The notes beneath the pieces were generated by a model. That model was not told the DNA's origin and did no database searches. It was given only the letters and a program-made list of their open reading frames with translations. Positions 1 through 4,638 of a stretch of DNA of 5,978 nucleotides are shown here, one piece after another. Origin of the DNA: Modestobacter sp. (GTDB lineage: Bacteria > Actinomycetota > Actinomycetes > Mycobacteriales > Geodermatophilaceae); NCBI GenBank assembly GCA_025963425.1, contig JAOPUQ010000448.1, positions 1-5,978 of the forward strand. Reading direction: 5' to 3'. Positions within the stretch are counted from its first letter, which is position 1. Each line of letters opens with the position of its first letter. A program made the position numbers and the translations under genes.

Positions 1-515
1 TCGTCGACCTGGCGATGCTGCAGGGCGAGCGGGCCGCGCACCCGGACCGACCGGTCGCCGGCTCGGTCGCCGCCGACGACGTCGCGGCCGCGCACGCCCT
101 GATCGAGCTGGAGACCTCGCTGCTGCGCGCCGAGCGGCAGGCCGCCGCGGTGGCCCCCACCGTCTCGGCGCTGCGCAGCCAGGCCGCCGGGGTCGTCGAC
201 GCCGAGCTGCTGAGGCTGTCCACCCGGCTGCCCGATCTCGACGCCCGCGCGCGCAGCGAGATCGCCCGCACGGTCCGCCGTGTGGTCGACAAGCTGCTGC
301 ACGAGCCGACGGTGCGGGTGAAGGAGCTGGCCAGCGCCCCCGGCGGCACCGACTACGCCGACGCCCTCCGCGCCCTCTTCGGCCTGGGCATCGGCGAGGG
401 TCTCGACGGCGACACCGCCACGCTGTCCGACGCGGTGACCGTGGACCCCGAGCTGCCGGCCGGCACCCGGCTGTCGGCGCTGGACCTGCGCGGCGCCGGC
501 GAGGAGGTCTCGTGA
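1..515 (+). CDS. hemA: Glutamyl-tRNA reductase, C-terminal part (5' end outside window)
   Basis: This is the last roughly 170 codons of glutamyl-tRNA reductase, the NADPH-dependent enzyme that turns glutamyl-tRNA(Glu) into glutamate-1-semialdehyde, the first committed step of the C5 tetrapyrrole pathway. The frame is open from base 3 with no start, so the catalytic and NADPH domains lie upstream. What remains is the helical dimerization domain: a long Ala/Glu/Arg-rich helical stretch (about 90-270), then the family signature TVRRVVDKLLHEPTVRVKEL (270-329) and the closing YADALRALFGL. After that comes an acidic tail of about 45 residues, beyond where many bacterial homologues end; tails of this kind are common in actinobacteria. 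The ATG at 15 is an internal methionine, not the start. The TGA stop (513-515) overlaps the hemC GTG. The assignment rests on the signature plus the hemC neighbour. Confidence 0.93.
   Translation, partial: VDLAMLQGERAAHPDRPVAGSVAADDVAAAHALIELETSLLRAERQAAAVAPTVSALRSQAAGVVDAELLRLSTRLPDLDARARSEIARTVRRVVDKLLHEPTVRVKELASAPGGTDYADALRALFGLGIGEGLDGDTATLSDAVTVDPELPAGTRLSALDLRGAGEEVS
501..507 (+). promoter_or_regulatory. Shine-Dalgarno site for hemC
   Basis: GAGGAGG lies inside the last hemA codons, ending 4 bases before the GTG at 512. It is a near-perfect anti-16S match and supports the GTG start that overlaps the hemA stop. The spacing is on the short side. Confidence 0.7.
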
Positions 516-1474
516 CGCCGACCGCGGTCCAGCGGCAGGCACTGCGCCTGGGCACCCGGGCCAGCCAGCTCGCCCTCACCCAGTCCCAGCACGTCGCCGA
601 CGCGCTCACCGCGGCCAGTGGCGTCCCGGTCGAGCTGGTCCACGTCAGCACCCACGGTGACCGCTCGCAGGCCGCGATCAGCCAGCTCGGCGGCACCGGG
701 GTCTTCGTGACCGCGCTGCGGGACGCCCTGCGCGCCGGGGACGTCGACCTGGCGGTGCACAGCTTCAAGGACCTGCCCACCGCTCCGGCCCCGGGCCTCA
801 CGATCGGCGCGGTCCCGCCGCGGGAGGACCCGCGCGACGTGCTGGTGGCCCGCAACGGTCTGACCCTCGGCGAGCTCCCGCCCGGGGCGCAGGTGGGCAC
901 CGGAGCCCCGCGCCGGATGGCCCAGCTGCGTGCCCTCGGCCTCGGCCTGTCCGTGGTGCCGATCCGCGGCAACGTCGACACCCGGATGGCGCGCGTGGCC
1001 GGGAACGGCGACGGCCCCGGTGACCTGGACGCCGTCGTCCTGGCCCGGGCCGGGTTGTCCCGGCTCGGCCGGCTGTCCGCGGCCACCGAGGTCCTCGACC
1101 CGATCCAGGTGCTGCCGGCCCCCGCGCAGGGCGCGCTGGCCGTGGAGTGCCGGACCGACGACACCCGGGTCCGCGAGCTGCTCGCCTTGCTCGACGACCC
1201 GGCCGCGCGCGCCTGCGTCGCCGCCGAGCGCGCGGTGCTCACCGCGCTCGAGGCCGGCTGCAGCGCCCCGGTGGCCGCCTACGCCGAGCTCGCCGAGGCC
1301 GAGGACGGCACCGCCGAGCTCTACCTGCGCGCCTCGGTGACCGCACTCGACGGCAGCGACGGTGTCCGCGGCTCGGTCTCCGGGCCCGCCACCGATGCTG
1401 TCGAGCTGGGGCGCGCCCTGGCTGCCGAGCTCCTCGACCGCGGCGCCGCCTCCCTGATGGCGAGCAGCCGGTGA
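512..1474 (+). CDS. hemC: Hydroxymethylbilane synthase (porphobilinogen deaminase)
   Basis: A complete 320-residue cytosolic enzyme of normal family length that polymerises four porphobilinogens into hydroxymethylbilane on a covalently bound dipyrromethane cofactor. Visible hallmarks: LRLGTRASQLAL near the N-terminus (Arg16), AVHSFKDLPT (81-90) with the catalytic aspartate Asp87, GTGAPRRMAQL with Arg134/Arg135, and PIRGNVDTR with Arg152 and Arg158, the arginines that hold the acidic pyrrole chain. LEAGCSAPVAAYAEL carries the cofactor-binding cysteine Cys250. These match the E. coli Arg11, Asp84, Arg131/132, Arg149/155 and Cys242 positions. Domains 1 and 2 span roughly 10-220 and the small cysteine domain about 225-310. 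The GTG start overlaps the hemA stop as GTGA and has a strong upstream Shine-Dalgarno. Its product feeds the HemD domain of the next gene. Confidence 0.98.
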   Translation: MTPTAVQRQALRLGTRASQLALTQSQHVADALTAASGVPVELVHVSTHGDRSQAAISQLGGTGVFVTALRDALRAGDVDLAVHSFKDLPTAPAPGLTIGAVPPREDPRDVLVARNGLTLGELPPGAQVGTGAPRRMAQLRALGLGLSVVPIRGNVDTRMARVAGNGDGPGDLDAVVLARAGLSRLGRLSAATEVLDPIQVLPAPAQGALAVECRTDDTRVRELLALLDDPAARACVAAERAVLTALEAGCSAPVAAYAELAEAEDGTAELYLRASVTALDGSDGVRGSVSGPATDAVELGRALAAELLDRGAASLMASSR

Positions 1475-1558
1475 CCCTTTCCGCGGTCGGCGATCCCTCG
1501 CCGCACCGCCCCTCCCGTCCCGTACCACCCGCTGCGACCCCCTCCGGGGGCAAGGAAC

Positions 1559-1563
1559 AGGAG
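1559..1563 (+). promoter_or_regulatory. Shine-Dalgarno site that decides the hemD start
   Basis: AGGAG, preceded by a second purine patch AAGGAA (1552-1557), ends 6 bases before the ATG at 1570. It is the best ribosome-binding site between hemC and hemD. It favours ATG 1570 over the in-frame GTG at 1471, which has only weak purine content upstream. Confidence 0.65.
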
Positions 1564-1569
1564 CACGCG

Positions 1570-3126
1570 ATGACGCGCTCACGCAAGCAGAACGGCCGAG
1601 TGGTCTTCGTCGGCGCCGGCCCCGGCGACCCGGAGCTGCTCACCGCCCGGGCCAGCGCCGCACTGGCGGCCGCCGACCTGGTGCTGGCCGACCCCGACGT
1701 CTCCGGCGCCCTCGTCGAGGCGCTCCGGGAGCAGCACCCGGACCTCGAGCTCACCACGGTGAGCGGCGAGCCGGCCGAGGTCGCCAAGAACGCCGTGGCC
1801 GCGGCCAAGAACGGCAGCACCGTCGTCCGGTTGATCGCCGGTGACCCGTTCACCACCGACGCGGTGGTGAAGGAGGCGCTGGCCGTCACCCGGACCAGCG
1901 TGCCCTTCGACGTCGTCCCCGGTGTCGCGGTGGGTACCGCCGTCCCGGCCTACGCCGGCGTGGCCATCGGGGCCGCCTCGGTGCAGGCCGACCTGCGCCC
2001 GCAGGCCGGCGGCGAGCCCACCGTCGACCTCGGTGCACTGGCCGCGGCCGCCACCGGTACCGGCAGCCCGCTGGTGCTGCAGGCGACCGCCGAGCAGCTG
2101 CCCACCGTGGCCGCCGGGCTCGTCGAGGGCGGCCTGCCGGGCAGCACCCAGGTCGTCGTCACCGTCGAGGGCTCCGGAACGGCGCAGAAGAGCGTCGTCG
2201 CCAAGCTGTCCGCGGTCGCGGAGAAGACCGCCGGGCTGGACGCGCTGGCCGGCAACGTCGTGGCCACCGTGGGCGCCGTCGTCGACAAGCGCGCCAAGCT
2301 GTCGTGGTGGGAGAGCCGGCCGCTGTTCGGCTGGCGCGTGCTGGTGCCGCGCACCCGGGAGCAGGCCGGCGAGATGAGCGACCGGCTCCGCGCCTACGGT
2401 GCGGTCCCGGTCGAGGTGCCGACCATCGCCGTCGAGCCGCCGCGCAGCCCCGCGCAGATGGACCGTGCGGTCAAGGGCCTGGTCACCGGCCGGTACGGCT
2501 GGATCGTGTTCACCTCCACCAACGCGGTGAAGGCGGTGCGGGAGAAGTTCGCCGAGCTCGGCCTGGACGCCCGCGCCTTCGCCGGGGTCAAGGTCGCCTG
2601 CGTGGGCGAGCAGACCGCCGACGCCGTCCGCTCGTGGGGCATCGTGCCCGAGCTGGTGCCCACCGGTGAGCAGTCCAGCGAGGGCCTGCTGGCGGACTTC
2701 CCGCCCTACGACGACGTGTTCGACCCGATCGACCGGGTGCTGCTGCCCCGCGCCGACATCGCCACCGAGACCCTCGCCGCGGGCCTGAAGGACCGCGGCT
2801 GGGAGATCGACGACGTGACCGCCTACCGGACCGTGCGCGCCGCCCCGCCGGCGGCCGCGGTGCGCGAGGCGATCAAGGGCGGTGGCTTCGACGCGGTCTG
2901 CTTCACCTCCTCCTCGACGGTGCGCAACCTGGTCGGCATCGCCGGCAAGCCGCACGCCCGCACCGTCGTCTCGGTGATCGGCCCGGCCACCGCGGCCAGC
3001 GCCACCGAGTTCGGGCTGCGGGTCGACGTGCAGCCCGAGACGGCCGCCGTCGGGCCGCTGGTCGACGCGCTCGCCGACTTCGCCGAGGCCCGCCGGGCCG
3101 AGGCCGAGGGGGAGGGCGGAAAATGA
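1570..3126 (+). CDS. hemD: Uroporphyrinogen-III synthase fused to a degenerate tetrapyrrole-methylase (CobA/SUMT-like) domain
   Basis: A 518-residue two-domain cytosolic protein. Residues about 8-240 follow the tetrapyrrole methylase fold: the GAGPGDPELLT loop (15-25), GDPF (91-94), FDVVPG (113-118), PAYAG (126-130) and a late GTAQKSVV strand. The usual uroporphyrinogen-III methyltransferase motifs GGDPFVFGRGGEE, the HR after PAYAG and the YMG-like loop are absent, so methylation activity is doubtful. After the linker LSWWESRPLFGW (244-255), residues about 255-505 form uroporphyrinogen-III synthase, which closes hydroxymethylbilane with D-ring inversion: FTSTNAV (314-320), VGEQTADAV (345-353), LPRADIATETLAAGL (392-406), YRTV (419-422), FTSSSTVRNLV (445-455) and IGPATA (470-475). 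This fusion is typical of actinobacteria, where it is often annotated as a bifunctional enzyme. ATG 1570 was chosen for its Shine-Dalgarno; an in-frame GTG at 1471 would add 33 residues. The stop overlaps the hemB start. Confidence 0.95.
   Translation: MTRSRKQNGRVVFVGAGPGDPELLTARASAALAAADLVLADPDVSGALVEALREQHPDLELTTVSGEPAEVAKNAVAAAKNGSTVVRLIAGDPFTTDAVVKEALAVTRTSVPFDVVPGVAVGTAVPAYAGVAIGAASVQADLRPQAGGEPTVDLGALAAAATGTGSPLVLQATAEQLPTVAAGLVEGGLPGSTQVVVTVEGSGTAQKSVVAKLSAVAEKTAGLDALAGNVVATVGAVVDKRAKLSWWESRPLFGWRVLVPRTREQAGEMSDRLRAYGAVPVEVPTIAVEPPRSPAQMDRAVKGLVTGRYGWIVFTSTNAVKAVREKFAELGLDARAFAGVKVACVGEQTADAVRSWGIVPELVPTGEQSSEGLLADFPPYDDVFDPIDRVLLPRADIATETLAAGLKDRGWEIDDVTAYRTVRAAPPAAAVREAIKGGGFDAVCFTSSSTVRNLVGIAGKPHARTVVSVIGPATAASATEFGLRVDVQPETAAVGPLVDALADFAEARRAEAEGEGGK
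3111..3115 (+). promoter_or_regulatory. Shine-Dalgarno site for hemB
   Basis: GGAGG within the last hemD codons ends 7 bases before ATG 3123. It supports the start that overlaps the hemD stop as ATGA. Confidence 0.65.
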
Positions 3127-4115
3127 CCAGCGGGGGCGCGAACCCGGGCTTCGCCCGGGGCCGGCGGCTGCGCTCCACCCCGGCGATGCGCCGGTGGACG
3201 GCACAGACCCGGCTGGCTCCCGCGGACTTCGTGCTGCCGGTGTTCGTCAAGCAGGACATCGCCGAGCCGGTGCCGATCAGCTCCATGCCCGGCGTCGTCC
3301 AGCACTCGATGGACTCCTTGCGCAAGGCCGCGCACGACGCGGCCGAGGCCGGGATCAGCGGGCTGATGCTGTTCGGGATCCCGGCGGAGAAGGATGCCGT
3401 CGGCTCGCAGGCCGACGCGGCCGACGGCATCGTCAACGTGGCCCTGCAGCAGCTGCGCGCCGACCTCGGTGACGAGCTGGTGCTGATGGCCGACCTGTGC
3501 CTGTGCGAGTACACCGACCACGGGCACTGCGGGGTGGTCACCCCGGCCGGCGTCGTCGACAACGACCCCACGCTGGACCGCTACGCCGCGGTGGCCATCG
3601 CCCAGGCCCGGGCCGGGGCGCACGTCATCGCACCCAGCGGGATGATGGACGGCCAGGTCGCCGCCATCCGGGCCGGCCTGGACAGCGCCGCGTTCACCGA
3701 GACGCCGATCCTGGCGTACGCGGCCAAGTACGCCTCCGGCTTCTACGGCCCCTTCCGGGAGGCCGCCGAGGGGGCGCCGCAGTTCGGTGACCGCTCGACG
3801 TACCAGATGGACCCGCCCAACGCCGACGAGGCGCTGCGCGAGGTCGCGCAGGACCTCGCCGAGGGCGCGGACGCCGTCATGGTCAAGCCGGCACTGCCCT
3901 ACCTGGACATCCTCAGCAGGGTCGCCGACGCCGTCGACGTCCCGGTGAGCGCGTACCAGGTCAGCGGTGAGTACGCGATGGTCGAGGCCGCCGCGGCCAA
4001 CGGCTGGATCGACCGCGAGCGGGCGATCCTGGAGACGCTGACCGCGATCCGCCGCGCGGGCGCGGGATCGGTACTGACGTACTGGGCGGTCGAGGCCGCC
4101 CGCTGGCTGCGCTGA
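3123..4115 (+). CDS. hemB: Porphobilinogen synthase (delta-aminolevulinate dehydratase)
   Basis: A complete 330-residue cytosolic enzyme of standard length that condenses two 5-aminolevulinate molecules into porphobilinogen; family members usually form octamers. The TIM-barrel landmarks are all present: RRLRSTPAMRRW at the N-terminal arm, LPVFVK (38-43), the metal-binding motif DLCLCEYTDHGHCG with Cys126, Cys128 and Cys136, APSGMMDGQV (170-179), YAAKYASGFYGPFREA with the first Schiff-base lysine Lys202, and VMVKPALPYLDIL with the second, Lys255. The C-terminal YQVSGEYAM (278-286) is the usual substrate-contact stretch. The three-cysteine cluster predicts a zinc-dependent active site rather than the Asp-rich, magnesium type. 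ATG 3123 overlaps the hemD stop by 4 bases and has GGAGG upstream. Its substrate is made by HemL, encoded two genes downstream, and its product feeds HemC. Confidence 0.98.
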   Translation: MTSGGANPGFARGRRLRSTPAMRRWTAQTRLAPADFVLPVFVKQDIAEPVPISSMPGVVQHSMDSLRKAAHDAAEAGISGLMLFGIPAEKDAVGSQADAADGIVNVALQQLRADLGDELVLMADLCLCEYTDHGHCGVVTPAGVVDNDPTLDRYAAVAIAQARAGAHVIAPSGMMDGQVAAIRAGLDSAAFTETPILAYAAKYASGFYGPFREAAEGAPQFGDRSTYQMDPPNADEALREVAQDLAEGADAVMVKPALPYLDILSRVADAVDVPVSAYQVSGEYAMVEAAAANGWIDRERAILETLTAIRRAGAGSVLTYWAVEAARWLR

Positions 4116-4122
4116 CCGGCCC

Positions 4123-4638
4123 GTGACGGCGGCCCGCGACGGGACCCACCTCGAGCCGGGCGGCTCGTGGCGGTCGTTCTGGCTGGTCGCCGCCGCGCTG
4201 GCGGTGCTGCTGGTGCTCGACGCGGTACTGCCCGGCCCCGACGTCCCAGCACTGCTGTGGGTGCTGTTCGGCGTGCTGGTGCTGGGCGGGGTCGGCGCGG
4301 GCTGCGTGTCCGCCCGCCGGATCTGGACCGTCCGGGTCGACGGCCGCGGCGAGGACGCCGCGCTGACCGTCGGCCGGGACCGGCTGCCGCTGGCCGAGGT
4401 GGACGCCGACCACCTGCGCGCGGTGGTCGCCGGCACCGCCGGGGTGGATGCCGGCGCCCCCCTGCTGGGTGGGGGCTGGTCGGTGCCCAAGGGCCGCACC
4501 GGGCTGCCGCTCCGGCGCACCGACGGGCAGACCCTGCTCGTCCCCACCCGGGCACCGCAGACGCTGGCGGCGGTGATCCTGCGGGCACACCCCACCGCGG
4601 CCGGCCCCACAGACACGCCTGGGAGAGTGGAGCCGTGA
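4123..4638 (+). CDS. Two-helix membrane protein of unknown function in the heme operon
   Basis: A 171-residue protein I cannot assign with confidence. After a short charged N-terminus there are two hydrophobic segments, about residues 17-36 (SFWLVAAALAVLLVLDAVL) and 43-63 (ALLWVLFGVLVLGGVGAGCV), separated by a Pro/Gly/Asp turn. They are followed by ARRIW and a soluble domain of about 105 residues, probably cytoplasmic by the positive-inside rule. That domain looks beta-rich (VRVDGRGEDAALTVGRDRLPL; LPLRRTDGQTLLVPTRAPQTLAAVI). The layout resembles small actinobacterial DUF3093-type or PH-like membrane proteins; this is a weak resemblance, not a hit. It begins at GTG 4123, 7 bases after the hemB stop, with no clear Shine-Dalgarno, and its stop overlaps the hemL GTG, so it is probably translated by coupling. 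Codon use is as GC-rich as its neighbours, supporting a real gene. From memory, mycobacteria also have a membrane protein just after hemB. Confidence 0.85.
   Translation: MTAARDGTHLEPGGSWRSFWLVAAALAVLLVLDAVLPGPDVPALLWVLFGVLVLGGVGAGCVSARRIWTVRVDGRGEDAALTVGRDRLPLAEVDADHLRAVVAGTAGVDAGAPLLGGGWSVPKGRTGLPLRRTDGQTLLVPTRAPQTLAAVILRAHPTAAGPTDTPGRVEP
4621..4626 (+). promoter_or_regulatory. Probable Shine-Dalgarno site for hemL
   Basis: GGGAGA ends 8 bases before GTG 4635. A second GGAG (4629-4632) sits too close to be ideal. It supports the GTG start that overlaps the upstream stop as GTGA. Confidence 0.5.

Noticed and set aside
1..30. Resemblance of the window start to bases around 744-760 in hemC (GTCGACCTGGCG)
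   Set aside because: The match is only about 15 bases and ends quickly. It reflects common Val-Asp-Leu-Ala codons, not a second edge repeat.
1147..1569. Upstream extension of the hemD frame back into hemC
   Set aside because: The part inside hemC is Arg-rich out-of-frame translation. Real methylase-domain sequence begins only after ATG 1570.
353..1582. 409-codon minus-strand frame opposite hemC
   Set aside because: Compositional shadow of hemC, whose catalytic motifs are intact on the + strand.
1579..3204. 541-codon minus-strand frame opposite hemD
   Set aside because: Same compositional shadow: low-complexity Gly/Asp/Arg/His content, and it runs across the hemD/hemB junction without relation to any start signal.
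4456..4476. GCCCCC/GGGGGC hairpin inside the membrane-protein gene
   Set aside because: It is a 6-base stem with a 9-base loop within coding sequence, has no U-tract, and is easily explained by Pro/Leu/Gly codons in GC-rich DNA.
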